64,000 nt of DNA from Govania unica. Lineage in GTDB: Bacteria; Pseudomonadota; Alphaproteobacteria; Sphingomonadales; Govanellaceae. The first letter of the stretch is position 1; the number at the start of each line of letters is the position of its first letter. A model generated the notes under the pieces. The model searched no databases. It saw only the letters and a program-made list of their open reading frames with translations, and was not told where the DNA came from. The position numbers and the translations under genes were made by a program. The stretch lies in assembly GCF_027920805.1 (NCBI RefSeq), contig NZ_JANWOI010000002.1:310001-374000 (forward strand), read 5' to 3'. This document shows positions 26,654 through 35,673 of the stretch, in pieces.

Positions 26654-27754
26654 ATGACTGTCCGGCATTTCGTTCATGTGTTGCCGACCTTTGCCGCTGG
26701 CGGGGTGCAGATACGTCTCAGCTATCTGATGAATCATCTGGATCTGCCGGTCCGGCATACGGTCATTGCCATGGACGGCAATTTTTCCGCCTCAAGCCGC
26801 ATCGGTCCGGATGTGGAGATCGGCTATCGTGAACCGCCCAAAGGACGCACGCTGGCCGGGCGGCTTATGTCCTATCGCCGCACGTTGAAGGATCTGAAGC
26901 CCGATCTGTTGTTGACCTATCAATGGGGCGCGATTGAATGGGCGCTTGCGAACCGAGTGGGACAAATCGCGCCGCAGATGCATCTGGAAAGCGGGTTCGG
27001 GGCTGCGGAGGCGGTGACACAGCTGCGTCGCCGGGTGTGGATGCGGCGGCTGGCGCTCGGGCATATCAAGCTTCTGATCGTGCCATCCCTGACCCTGCAG
27101 GAGATCGCGCGCCGCGACTGGCATGTGGACCCGGCCAAAATCCGCTATATCCCGAACGGCGTCGATTGCGAAAAATATGCGGCGCTGCCGGTGGCCGGTG
27201 GTATCCCCGGATTTGAGAAACAGCCGGGGGAAAAAATCATTGGCACCCTCACGCCGCTCAGGCCCGAGAAAAACCTGGCCCGGTTGATCAGGGCTTTTGC
27301 AGACATTTCCGGCGACATCGGCCCGGCCCGCCTGCTGATTTTGGGGGAGGGCGGGGAGCGGGCCAAACTTCAGGCGCTGGTGGCCGAGCTTGGGCTTGGG
27401 GGGCGGGTGTTGCTGCCCGGCCATGTGGATGCGCCGGAAAAGGCGCTCGGCTGGTTCGATCTTTATGCCATTTCGTCGGATACCGAGCAGATGCCGAACG
27501 CCGTCAATCAGGCGATGGCGGCGGGGAAGGCCGTGGTGGGGCTGGCCGTCGGGGATGTGCGCCATATCGTCTCGGACGCGAACAAGCCCTTTATCGCCGC
27601 CAAGGGCGATGACGCCGGGTTCCGCGATGCCATGCGCAGGCTGCTGCAGGATGATGATCTGCGCCTGAGCCTTGGTCAGGCCAATGCCGATCATGTGCGG
27701 AAAACCTATGCGCTTGAAGGCATGTTGCGCGCATATCATGAGGTCTGGGCGTGA
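26654..27754 (+). CDS. Glycosyltransferase family 4, exosortase-locus associated
   Basis: GT-B fold glycosyltransferase of 366 residues, predicted to add a sugar to the growing exopolysaccharide unit in the cytoplasm. Visible are HVLPTFAAGGVQIRLSYL at the N-terminus (acceptor side), IRYIPNGVDCEKY, IIGTLTPLRPEKNLARLI, LLILGEGGERAKLQAL and, in the donor site, SSDTEQMPNAVNQAMAAG, where the usual EGxP-type glutamate motif appears as EQMPN. The ATG has GGGAGCGAGAG just upstream. The next glycosyltransferase starts with a 4-base overlap (GTGA), so the two form an operon. Confidence 0.9.
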   Translation: MTVRHFVHVLPTFAAGGVQIRLSYLMNHLDLPVRHTVIAMDGNFSASSRIGPDVEIGYREPPKGRTLAGRLMSYRRTLKDLKPDLLLTYQWGAIEWALANRVGQIAPQMHLESGFGAAEAVTQLRRRVWMRRLALGHIKLLIVPSLTLQEIARRDWHVDPAKIRYIPNGVDCEKYAALPVAGGIPGFEKQPGEKIIGTLTPLRPEKNLARLIRAFADISGDIGPARLLILGEGGERAKLQALVAELGLGGRVLLPGHVDAPEKALGWFDLYAISSDTEQMPNAVNQAMAAGKAVVGLAVGDVRHIVSDANKPFIAAKGDDAGFRDAMRRLLQDDDLRLSLGQANADHVRKTYALEGMLRAYHEVWA

Positions 27755-28944
27755 GCAAATTGAAGATCCTGACATTTTCCAGTCTGTTCCCGAACGTGGC
27801 AATGCCGAGCTTTGGCGTGTTCGTGGAAAACCGCTTGCGCCATCTGGTCGAGAGTGGAGAAGTTGAGGCTCGCGTGGTTGCGCCGGTGCCGTGGTGTCCG
27901 GGGGCTTATAAAAATTATCAGGCCGCTCCCGCACAGGAAATCCGTCATGGCATCGAGGTTGTTCATCCGCGGTATCTGACTGCGCCCGGCATTGGCATGT
28001 ATATCCAGCCCTGGACGCTTTACCGCGCGGCTTTGCCGGTGCTGCGCCGGATCATCCGCGACGGTTATGATTTCGATCTGATCGACGCCCATTATTTCTA
28101 TCCGGATGGGGTGGCGGCCACCTGGCTCGGGAAGGCTTTGGGCAAGCCGGTGGTGATCACGAGCCGGGGCACGGATCTGACGCTCATACCGAATTACGGA
28201 TTGCCGCGGCGTCTCATTCAACAGGGAATCAAGGACGCCGACGGGCTCATTACCGTGAGCGGATCCTTGCGCGACAAATTGTTGGAACTTGGGGCGCCGG
28301 TGGATAAGCCGCGGGTGCTGCGGAACGGTGTCGATCTCGGCATGTTTCAGCCGCTCGACCGCGAGGCCATCCGGGCGCGGCTTGGCATCACCGGCACCAC
28401 CTTGCTTTCGGTCGGTTATCTCATTCCGCGCAAGGGCAATGAAATCACCGTGGGGGCCTTGCCGGACCTGCCTGATGTGACTTTGCTGCTGGCTGGGACG
28501 GGTGAAGATGAGGGGATGCTGCGCAAGCTCGCCGCTGATCTCGGGGTTGCCGATCGCGTGCGGTTCCTTGGGGCTGTCGCCCATCATGATCTCGCGGATT
28601 ATTACAACGCGGCGGATATTCTGGTGCTGGCCTCAAGCCGCGAGGGCATGGCCAATGTGTTGCTCGAAGCCATCGCCTGCGGCACCCCCATTGTCGGCTC
28701 GCCCATCCCCGGCATGGATGAGGTGGTGGACCCGCCTGAATCCGGCGTCATAATGACCAGCCGCACGCCAAAAGCCTGCGCCGAGGCGGTGGCGAAATTG
28801 CTTGCGAACATGCCGGACCGGGCAGCAACCCGCGCTTATGCGGAAAGCCTGAGCTGGGACGCGACGACGAAGGGGCAGCTTGATTTGTTTCGGGACATCC
28901 TGGCGAAGCGACCAGATGGATACCCGGGTCAAGCCCGGGTATGA
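27751..28944 (+). CDS. Glycosyltransferase family 4
   Basis: GT-B fold glycosyltransferase of 397 residues. It has FSSLFPNVAMPSFGVFVENR, FDLIDAHYFYPDGVAATWL, VITSRGTDLTLIP, PRVLRNGVDLGMFQP, LLSVGYLIPRKGNE and the donor-site SSREGMANVLLEAIACGTPI. It starts at a GTG overlapping the TGA of the preceding glycosyltransferase. The last 11 codons (RPDGYPGQARV) lie inside a 35-bp inverted repeat, so the C-terminus appears to have been altered by insertion of that repeat; the fold itself is complete. Confidence 0.9.
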   Translation: MSKLKILTFSSLFPNVAMPSFGVFVENRLRHLVESGEVEARVVAPVPWCPGAYKNYQAAPAQEIRHGIEVVHPRYLTAPGIGMYIQPWTLYRAALPVLRRIIRDGYDFDLIDAHYFYPDGVAATWLGKALGKPVVITSRGTDLTLIPNYGLPRRLIQQGIKDADGLITVSGSLRDKLLELGAPVDKPRVLRNGVDLGMFQPLDREAIRARLGITGTTLLSVGYLIPRKGNEITVGALPDLPDVTLLLAGTGEDEGMLRKLAADLGVADRVRFLGAVAHHDLADYYNAADILVLASSREGMANVLLEAIACGTPIVGSPIPGMDEVVDPPESGVIMTSRTPKACAEAVAKLLANMPDRAATRAYAESLSWDATTKGQLDLFRDILAKRPDGYPGQARV

Positions 28945-28993
28945 CAAATTTTAGTGCCTGTCATACCCGGGCTTGACCCGGGTATCCATCTGG
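28912..28993. repeat. Perfect 35-bp inverted repeat (family B), likely also a terminator
   Basis: Arms 28912-28946 and 28959-28993 are exact reverse complements (CCAGATGGATACCCGGGTCA at the start of the left arm) separated by a 12-base loop. The CCCGGGCTTGACCCGGG core is a widely dispersed alphaproteobacterial repeat type. The element lies between convergent glycosyltransferase genes and supplies the end of the left one. Confidence 0.92.
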
Positions 28994-29005
28994 CGGTCAG
29001 TGGGC

Positions 29006-30214
29006 TCAGGCTTTTTTCAGCAGCTTCGGGTAGACCTGTTCGTAATTGGCGACGCTTTGGGTCCAGGTGCGTTCTGTTTCCACATAGCGGCGGGCGCGGT
29101 CGAGTTGGGCGGGCCAGTTTGCACGGTCGGCGAAAATGCGGGCCACGGTGCGGGCGAGGTCTTGCGGGTCGTCGGCCTTGAACAGATGCCCGTTCACGCC
29201 GTCGGTGATGAGTTCCTTATGCCCGCCGACGTCTGAGGCGGCGACCATCTTCATTTCGGCCATGGCTTCAAGCGGCTTCAGCGGCGTCACAAGGTCAGTC
29301 AGGCGCATGGATTTGCGCGGATAGATGAAAAGATCCACAAGACTGTAATACCGATCCACCTCTTGATGGGGAACGCGGCCGGTAAACAGCACCATGTCGT
29401 CCAGGCCCATGTCCGTGGTGAGGGCTTTCAGTCTCTGTTCCTCTGGCCCACCGCCGACGAGGACGAGGCGGGCTTTGGGCAGGTCCTGACGGATAAGCGG
29501 CAGGGCACGGAGCAGCGTATCCAGTCCCTCGTAATCGTAAAACGAGCCGATGAAACCGAGCACGTCCGCGCCGTCAAGCCCAAGCTCGTGGGCGAGCGCG
29601 GTATCATGAGGTTTCACGCCGGAGAATTTGCTGAGATCGACGGCGTTCGGAATGATGGTGATCTTGTCGGCCGGGATGCCGCGGGTGATGAGATCGGATT
29701 TCAGCCCCTCGCAAATGACGGTGACCGCATCGGCTTTTCGTGCGGCGCGAGTCTCAAGGAACTTGGTGGCACGGAACCGCAGGTCGCCTTCGCGGCTGGT
29801 GCCGTGAGCGGCTGAGGCATCTTCCCAAAAGGCGCGGATTTCATAAACAAAAGGCAGGCCAGCGCGACGGGCGGCCGGGAGGGCGGCCAGCGCGTTCAGA
29901 ACCGGCGAATGGGCATGGATGATATCCGGCTTGGTCTCGGCGATGACTTCGTCAAGTCGGCGCGTGGTGGCCTGGATTTCCGCCAGTTCGCGCAGGACGG
30001 GCACATGGGTTGCAAAGCCGGTCGGCGCTGGCGTGCGGTAAAATCTAAGCCCGTCCACATCCTCGATCAGCGGGCCGGGCTTCACATGGCGGGGGGTCGT
30101 CACGTGAACGGTGTCCCAACCGCGGCGATGTTGCTCGGTCAGAATGCCGTAACTGCGGAAGGTGTAGCCGCTATGGAGCGGAATCGAATGGTCGAAAACA
30201 TGAAGAATACGCAT
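29006..30214 (-). CDS. Exosortase A-associated glycosyltransferase, Daro_2409 type
   Basis: GT-B glycosyltransferase of 402 residues belonging to a group found with exosortase A. The N-terminus MRILHVFDHSIPLHSGYTFR is highly characteristic of it. Also visible are TTPRH, IIHAHSPVLNALAALPAAR, VYEIRAFWEDA, ITIIPNAVDLSKF, LGFIGSFYDYEGLDTLL, LVLVGGGPEEQRLKAL and the donor-site LTPLKPLEAMAEMKMV. Probably adds one sugar of the repeat unit. It is convergent with the preceding glycosyltransferase across the inverted repeat and follows the lectin-like gene on the same strand with a 68-base gap. Confidence 0.92.
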   Translation of the reverse strand: MRILHVFDHSIPLHSGYTFRSYGILTEQHRRGWDTVHVTTPRHVKPGPLIEDVDGLRFYRTPAPTGFATHVPVLRELAEIQATTRRLDEVIAETKPDIIHAHSPVLNALAALPAARRAGLPFVYEIRAFWEDASAAHGTSREGDLRFRATKFLETRAARKADAVTVICEGLKSDLITRGIPADKITIIPNAVDLSKFSGVKPHDTALAHELGLDGADVLGFIGSFYDYEGLDTLLRALPLIRQDLPKARLVLVGGGPEEQRLKALTTDMGLDDMVLFTGRVPHQEVDRYYSLVDLFIYPRKSMRLTDLVTPLKPLEAMAEMKMVAASDVGGHKELITDGVNGHLFKADDPQDLARTVARIFADRANWPAQLDRARRYVETERTWTQSVANYEQVYPKLLKKA

Positions 30215-30282
30215 GTGCCGATTCTGGTCCCCGCGCTAGCCGGATGAAAGTCTATGCAAATTAGTGAAAGATGCAGGAAATG

Positions 30283-31053
30283 TCAGGGCTTTTCCTGCGT
30301 TATTCTGGTTGTATCCTCATACCGTGGCAAACCCGCCCCGGGTGGCAGGTTATCGGGCTTGAGGTCGACCAGGGGTGCGGGTTCCTTGGGTGCGGTCTTC
30401 GGCTGCGGCGCGGTCTGTTCGGCGGCCTTGGGGGGCTGGACAGATTGCACCGGCGCTTTTGCCGCGCCCTTGATCGCAGGTTCGGCGATCGCCTGGCGTT
30501 CCCCATTAAGCGGACCGCCAGTGGGATATTCAATCAGGATAAGATGGTAGCGTTTGGCGGGTAACTGGATCGCCCATTTGCGTTCCGCCTCGCTCAGCGC
30601 GATCAGCACCGGCATATGGGGGTCGGGAGTATTGCAGAACATATTGGCATGACCGATGTACCAGTCGCCAGATGCCCAATTAGTGTATTCGCCGCTGCGG
30701 AGGGTGCGCCCATCGATCCAGACCAAGGATTGCGTGCCGCAGTCATAATAGAGCCCGATCCACATATTCTGGTCGGGGCGCAGATTGAGGCGGATGAACA
30801 TCTCAACTTTGGCTGAAGGGATGATGCCAAGGCGTCCCTGCGCTTTGCCAAGGGATTTTTTGCTGGCGACGGTGGAGGCTTCACTCCAGTTCGGGCCTTG
30901 GCCGGAATTCATGTAGGCGGCGTCGACGACTTCGAAATAGCTTTTGGTTTCGGGATTATAGACAGGCTTATCCAGTATGGGCGCGGCCTTTGCCGATGCA
31001 ATCACGGAGAGCGCAAACAAGCCGCCGGTCAGGAGGGCTCGAAGCCTGATCAT
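30283..31053 (-). CDS. Secreted C-type-lectin-like domain protein
   Basis: A 256-residue exported protein with a signal peptide (MIRLRALLTGGLFALSVIAS, then AKA) and a C-type lectin fold over about 35-175. Within it are SYFEVVDA, a helix NWSEASTVASKKSLG, GRLGIIPSAKVEMFI, MWIGLYYD, SLVWIDGRTLRSGEYTNWAS and a Pro/Ala-rich tail (about 190-256). The WxDG...YTNW pattern is the fold's hallmark; the calcium-site EPN/QPD triplet is not obvious. It could bind the locus's glycan at the cell surface, which is inference from position among glycosyltransferase genes. No sorting signal is present. Confidence 0.75.
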   Translation of the reverse strand: MIRLRALLTGGLFALSVIASAKAAPILDKPVYNPETKSYFEVVDAAYMNSGQGPNWSEASTVASKKSLGKAQGRLGIIPSAKVEMFIRLNLRPDQNMWIGLYYDCGTQSLVWIDGRTLRSGEYTNWASGDWYIGHANMFCNTPDPHMPVLIALSEAERKWAIQLPAKRYHLILIEYPTGGPLNGERQAIAEPAIKGAAKAPVQSVQPPKAAEQTAPQPKTAPKEPAPLVDLKPDNLPPGAGLPRYEDTTRITQEKP

Positions 31054-31231
31054 GGTCTATCCCTTCGTTGGAAAATGATGGTGTAATATACAGTGTAACA
31101 GAATACTTAAATACACAGGCAGTATAGAATAAAACGGATTGCTGAGGCGTTAATAGCCTTTTAAAGCTTTGGCAGTCTACCTAGGGGTTGCGGTCAGTGC
31201 ATGCACGGGCTCAGAATAACAGGCAGGTGAT

Positions 31232-32575
31232 ATGAGTGAGACCGCGAGCCGTGGTGCAAACTCCCGGAAATCCATGAAGATTTTGCTCGTAGCCGGGTTT
31301 TTCCCGCCCTATGCGCCGGTGTCGGCGACCCGTGTCAATAAGCTGGCCAAATATCTGCTGGAACGTGGCCATGATGTGCGTGTGCTGGCTCCGCGCAATC
31401 TTGGCTATCCGCAGGTCATGCCGCCGGAAATCCCAGCCGAGCGTATCACGTTTACCCCGGTGTTCGAGGTGCTTGAACTGCCCGGTCGTCTGAAGGACAA
31501 AATCAAGGGGCTGGTAGGGAAACGACCTGCGGTTGCTTCGGCCGAACCATCGACAGCGTCAAGCCAGCCTGCTGATTCTCGGCCGGGTTGGTGGTCGGGG
31601 GCGCTGGCGTTATACGGCGACATGGTCAGCATCCCGGATTCCCGGATTGGCTGGTACAATCAGGCCATTCGGGCGGGGAAGTTGTTGCTCGGAACCTGGC
31701 GGGCGGATGTGATTTATGCGAGCGCGCCGCCCCATACCGGGCTTTTGGTGGCCTCCAAACTTGCCCGTCAGTTTGATATTCCCTGGGTCTGCGAATATCG
31801 CGATCTCTGGGTGGATCATCCTTATTATGATTCAGGCCGGCTGAAGCGGTTCATCGAGGCTCGGCTTGAGGCGGCAACGCTTAGGAACGCCGCAGGTTTC
31901 GTGACCGTGACGCGGACCTGGGCCGATCATCTGAAAAACCTGCATGGCAGACCGGTCGAGTTCGTGATGAACGGGTTTGATCCCGCGGATTGTCCGGACG
32001 TTGTGCCGCCGCCGCTCGATGCCGACCGGCTGACGATCCTCTATACGGGCGTGATTTATCCCGGCAAGCGTGATCCGTCGGTGCTGTTTGCGGCCATGGC
32101 GACGCTGACGCCGGAGCTGCGGTCAAGAATTCGCGTCATATTCCATCTGCCGGATGCGGATGTTGTGGGCGATCTTGCACGGTTGCATGGGGTTACGGAT
32201 CAGGTTGAAATTCATGGTCTCATTCCGCGTGGGGAGGCCATTCTCAAGCAATGCGCGGCGGATGTTCTGTTGCTGTTGCGCTGGGACGATCCGCGTGAAG
32301 ATGGGGTGCTCGCGGGTAAATTGTTTGAATATATCGGGGCCCGGCGGCCCATTCTGTCCATTGGCAGTGAGACCGGGGAAGCGGCGGATATCATCCGTGA
32401 CAACAAACTCGGGGTCGTCAGCAAAAGCCCGGCCGTGGTGGCGGCGGCGCTTGAGGACTGGCTTGCCGAGCGTGCGGCGGGTCCCTTGCCCGCCCCGAAG
32501 GCGGACGCCGCAGCCTTCGCCCGTCCACGCCAGTTCGATAAGCTCGAACCGTTTCTTGAGAAGGTTATCGGGTAG
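31232..32575 (+). CDS. Glycosyltransferase family 4
   Basis: GT-B glycosyltransferase of 447 residues. The N-terminal domain has ILLVAGFFPPYAPVSATRVN and KYLLERGHDVRVL. The middle has DVIYASAPPHTGLLVASKLA and WVCEYRDLWVDHPYY, and the C-terminal domain has LTILYTGVIYPGKRDPSVLF, EIHGLIPRGEAI and GVLAGKLFEYIGARRPILSI. It resembles glycosyltransferases of the WbuB/WcaI-like group. The ATG has AGGCAGG shortly upstream. It is divergent from the lectin-like gene and followed by two copies of the family A palindromic repeat, so it probably forms its own transcript. Confidence 0.9.
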   Translation: MSETASRGANSRKSMKILLVAGFFPPYAPVSATRVNKLAKYLLERGHDVRVLAPRNLGYPQVMPPEIPAERITFTPVFEVLELPGRLKDKIKGLVGKRPAVASAEPSTASSQPADSRPGWWSGALALYGDMVSIPDSRIGWYNQAIRAGKLLLGTWRADVIYASAPPHTGLLVASKLARQFDIPWVCEYRDLWVDHPYYDSGRLKRFIEARLEAATLRNAAGFVTVTRTWADHLKNLHGRPVEFVMNGFDPADCPDVVPPPLDADRLTILYTGVIYPGKRDPSVLFAAMATLTPELRSRIRVIFHLPDADVVGDLARLHGVTDQVEIHGLIPRGEAILKQCAADVLLLLRWDDPREDGVLAGKLFEYIGARRPILSIGSETGEAADIIRDNKLGVVSKSPAVVAAALEDWLAERAAGPLPAPKADAAAFARPRQFDKLEPFLEKVIG

Positions 32576-32610
32576 GGCTGAGGCCAGACATCCCTTCTGT
32601 TCGCAAGAGC

Positions 32611-32697
32611 CGTCATCGCGAGCCGCGTAAGCGGCGCGGCGATCCAGACCTTTCGGGCGGCCGGTCTGGATTGCTTCGGCTGCGCCTCGCAATGACG
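32611..32697. repeat. Palindromic intergenic repeat, family A copy 2
   Basis: Begins CGTCATCGCGAGCCGCGTAA and ends CTCGCAATGACG, with inner arms GATCCAGACC and GGTCTGGAT. It is clearly homologous to the copy at 15143-15232. Confidence 0.85.
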
Positions 32698-32722
32698 GGG
32701 AGTAGTTGCGGCTGTCTCTCAA

Positions 32723-32760
32723 CCGTCATCGCGAGCCGCGTTAGCGGCGTGGCGATCCAG
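32723..32760. repeat. Half copy of family A repeat
   Basis: CCGTCATCGCGAGCCGCGTT and GCGGCGTGGCGATCCAG repeat only the left arm of the neighbouring element. The right arm is missing, as if the copy had been truncated or deleted against copy 2, about 25 bases away. Confidence 0.8.
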
Positions 32761-32780
32761 ATTCTTGGTGCTTCGGCTGT

Positions 32781-33878
32781 TCAGTTCCCGCTGCGTTTTT
32801 TGAGGCTTTTGACGATGCGGGCGGCGGTTTGGCCGTCCCAGAGGTCGGGGCGGCGGCCGTGGGGCCATTCGCCGCGCATGACGGTGGCGACGTTTTCAAG
32901 CAGGTGCTCGGGCTTCACCAGCCGGTTGGTGCCTTCGGTCACGGTGATCGGGCGTTCGGTATTGTCGCGCAGTGTCAGGCAGGGGATGTCGAGATAGGTC
33001 GATTCCTCCTGCACGCCGCCTGAGTCCGTGATGACGAGCTTGGCGTTGCTCACAAGGCTCATGAAGGGGACATAACTGACCGGCTCGGCGAGGGTCATGT
33101 GCGGGGCGGTCTGAAGCTGGGTCAGAAGGCCGAAATCTTCAAGCCGCTTGCGGGTGCGCGGATGGACAGCGAAAAACAGCGGTACAAGCTCCGACGCCTT
33201 CAACAACTGCTCCACAAGCAGGGTAAGCGTCGCCTTGTCATCCACATTGGATGGCCGGTGCAGCGTCACCACGCCGTAATTGCCGGGGGTAAGGCCATGG
33301 GCTGCCGGGGCATTTTCACGGGTGATGCGGTCGCGCAGCAGTTCGTAGGAATCCATCATGATATTGCCGATACGTTCGATGCGCTCTTCGGCAACGCCTT
33401 CGCGGCGCAGGTTCTCGTCGGCGTCGGGGGAGGGCGTCCACAATAGATCGGCGATGGCGTCGGTGACCAGACGGTTGGTTTCCTCGGGCATGCGGCGGTC
33501 GCCGCTCCGCAATCCGGCTTCGAGATGAATGACAGGGATCAGCAGCTTCGCGCCGACCATGGCGCAGGCGGCAGTTGAATTGACATCGCCGACCACGATG
33601 ATCCAGTCGGGGCGGTCGCTCAGACAGATTTTTTCATAGGCGATCATGACCCCGCCGGTCTGTTCGGCATGGCTGCCGCTGCCGACGCCCAGATGGAAAT
33701 CCGGTGCGGGCAGGCCGAGGTCCTGGAAAAAGGCGTCGGACATATTGGCATCGTAATGCTGCCCGGTGTGAACAAGCTTCACATCGCACCAGGGCTCCCG
33801 CTTCAGGGCATGATAAACCGGCGCCACTTTCATGAAATTGGGGCGTGCGGCGGCGATCAGATGAACGGTTGTGGGCAT
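32781..33878 (-). CDS. wecB: UDP-N-acetylglucosamine 2-epimerase (non-hydrolysing)
   Basis: Converts UDP-GlcNAc to UDP-ManNAc in the cytoplasm. A 365-residue GT-B-like enzyme with HLIAAARPNFMKVAPVYHAL, LVHTGQHYDANMSDAFF, VVGDVNSTAACAMVGAKL, PVIHLEAGLRSGDRRMPEE (the conserved HxEAGxR-type motif), TLHRPSNVDD, ITDSGGVQEEST and a C-terminal LRDNTERPITVTEGTNRLV. It lies 14 bases after the O-ligase gene on the same strand, so the two form an operon. It suggests ManNAc or a derivative in the polysaccharide. Confidence 0.95.
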   Translation of the reverse strand: MPTTVHLIAAARPNFMKVAPVYHALKREPWCDVKLVHTGQHYDANMSDAFFQDLGLPAPDFHLGVGSGSHAEQTGGVMIAYEKICLSDRPDWIIVVGDVNSTAACAMVGAKLLIPVIHLEAGLRSGDRRMPEETNRLVTDAIADLLWTPSPDADENLRREGVAEERIERIGNIMMDSYELLRDRITRENAPAAHGLTPGNYGVVTLHRPSNVDDKATLTLLVEQLLKASELVPLFFAVHPRTRKRLEDFGLLTQLQTAPHMTLAEPVSYVPFMSLVSNAKLVITDSGGVQEESTYLDIPCLTLRDNTERPITVTEGTNRLVKPEHLLENVATVMRGEWPHGRRPDLWDGQTAARIVKSLKKRSGN

Positions 33879-33892
33879 GACGGTTAACTCTT

Positions 33893-35242
33893 TTATAAAG
33901 AGGATGACGAACGATGGGAGCTTTGCGCGGCAGTCAATGACTTGGCCGGATGGAACCGCATGTTAGGCGGAGCAAAGGGTTGTTTCACTCCGTTTTCCTT
34001 TTCCTTCAGCGATCTGTCAACCATAACGCGCAGGATCGCAGCCATGGCGATCACATGATAATAAAGGTCGAAGGTCGCCAGATTAAGGAACGCGCCAGCG
34101 ACCGCATAGCCGACCATACTGACCTGCAACATAGACGCTAAGTCGCTTTGCCATTTGAGGTCGGGGTAGTCTTTCGTGCGTTCGATGACCACATTGCAGG
34201 CGAAATAGGTGGTTACGGCCAACAGCAGGAACAGCAGAAGGCCCACATAGCCATGTTCGCCGAGAACCTCGAAATAGATCGAATGCACGGCGCGGCCTAT
34301 GGCACCCGGTTCAAGATAATGGGCGCGCAGACCTTCATCATAGAACACGTCAAACCCACCACCCATGATGGGATGATCGTTGGCGACGTCGATGGCGAAT
34401 TTCCACATGGTCAGACGGCCTTGAGCCGAGGCGTCTTCCTGATAATCGGAAATGGTCGACATGCGCTCACGCCATGCGCTCGGCATGAAAACAAGCCCGA
34501 TCATCCCGACGGACATGAGAATGGTGATGCCGAACAGAAGTTTTTTGGTCTTCCAGGCCATATAAAGGGCCATGGCGACGACGGCGATGAGCGCGCCGCG
34601 CGATTGCGTGCCAAAGATGGAAAACAACCCGGTGATGAACATCCCGATCGTGATCCAGCGCAGATATTTGTTCGTGGTCTGAAGCTGCAAGTAACGGATC
34701 AGGGGCAACAACATGGTGATGGCCAGCGCGAACTGGTTGTTGTCTTCGAAAAAGGTTTCCGGAGGGCCCCAGACTCGTGCCGTGCCGCCACTCAGGAGGG
34801 TGAAAATCCCGCCTTTGACGGCAAAAAACCCCATGGACAGGGCGATCACCCACACCAGCGACAGCAGCCGGTTTTTCGATTGCATCAGCGCCATGGTCAT
34901 GAAGGTGAACAGAATGATCTTGGCAAAACGCTCCCATTTCGACCAGGGATCTTCATACAGACCGAAAAAGGCGGTGACCGTGGTCCAGAGGAAATAGATC
35001 AGCAGCAGCCAGACGATCGGATGGCGCGGAAAGGATTTGGGCTCGCGGGCGATGAAGAAGCCGAGGATGGTGGCCCCGCCGATATAGTTGAGAAAGCCAA
35101 AACTATAGGCGAAGCCATAGGTGAGGCGATGTGGATTCATATAAGAAATCCACGACCACAGCAAAACACCCACATGTGGTTTGAAGAGAACTACCGGCAG
35201 CGCGGCGAAAATCGATATGGCGATAAAAAGGCTGCGCAACAT
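33893..35242 (-). CDS. Exosortase A-associated O-antigen ligase/polymerase family membrane protein
   Basis: Multi-spanning inner-membrane protein of the Wzy/WaaL type associated with exosortase A, predicted to join or polymerise lipid-linked glycan units in the periplasm. The N-terminus reads FKPHVGVLLWSWISYMNPHR, characteristic of the group. About ten membrane segments are visible, and the large periplasmic loop has GGGFDVFYDEGLRAHY and HSIYFEVLGEHGYVGLLLFL with conserved histidines. I chose ATG 35242 because the family usually begins there; the frame extends to a GTG at 35293 with a poor ribosome site. wecB follows. Confidence 0.9.
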   Translation of the reverse strand: MLRSLFIAISIFAALPVVLFKPHVGVLLWSWISYMNPHRLTYGFAYSFGFLNYIGGATILGFFIAREPKSFPRHPIVWLLLIYFLWTTVTAFFGLYEDPWSKWERFAKIILFTFMTMALMQSKNRLLSLVWVIALSMGFFAVKGGIFTLLSGGTARVWGPPETFFEDNNQFALAITMLLPLIRYLQLQTTNKYLRWITIGMFITGLFSIFGTQSRGALIAVVAMALYMAWKTKKLLFGITILMSVGMIGLVFMPSAWRERMSTISDYQEDASAQGRLTMWKFAIDVANDHPIMGGGFDVFYDEGLRAHYLEPGAIGRAVHSIYFEVLGEHGYVGLLLFLLLAVTTYFACNVVIERTKDYPDLKWQSDLASMLQVSMVGYAVAGAFLNLATFDLYYHVIAMAAILRVMVDRSLKEKENGVKQPFAPPNMRFHPAKSLTAAQSSHRSSSSL

Positions 35243-35496
35243 AGGCGCGTCATTCCCCCCGAGGCCCGCCAAGGCGGTGACCAGCTTTAGCACCTTGAAA
35301 GATAAGATGACCTACCTTAATTTTTGGTGCATTCGATAATCGGGGCAGCGGTTCGATTGCCGCGCCGGACGATCGCGTAATTTATAGCTTCGGTTGCCGG
35401 AAATAACTACGGTAAACTCCACGGACGGGTAGCCGCTGCTGTCTTGACCGATGTCAGGGGGCCGATGTCCGGTTCGGTTTCTGGAAAGTTAGGTTC

Positions 35497-35673
35497 ATGT
35501 TCGAAGCTCTTGCCTTTTTGATCTTTGCGTCGGGGATCTGGTACGTGATCATCTGGTCGGTGCGGAATGACGACCGGGTGCCGCCGGACAGCAAAAAAGG
35601 TCGCTTTGGTCTGCGCCAGATGCGGCGGCCTTCTGGTAAAGATCAGGCTTCGACGACGGATCAGCGGAAATGA
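35497..35673 (+). CDS. Small single-span membrane peptide (58 residues)
   Basis: A short frame starts at ATG 35497 and ends at TGA 35671-35673. The product begins MFEALAFLIFASGIWYVIIW, one membrane segment, followed by a basic, polar tail of about 36 residues rich in Arg, Lys, Asp and Ser. The ATG of the following deacetylase overlaps its stop as ATGA, the arrangement of translationally coupled genes, which argues strongly that it is real. I know no family for it. A small inner-membrane partner for the deacetylase or glycan machinery is inference. Confidence 0.7.
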   Translation: MFEALAFLIFASGIWYVIIWSVRNDDRVPPDSKKGRFGLRQMRRPSGKDQASTTDQRK

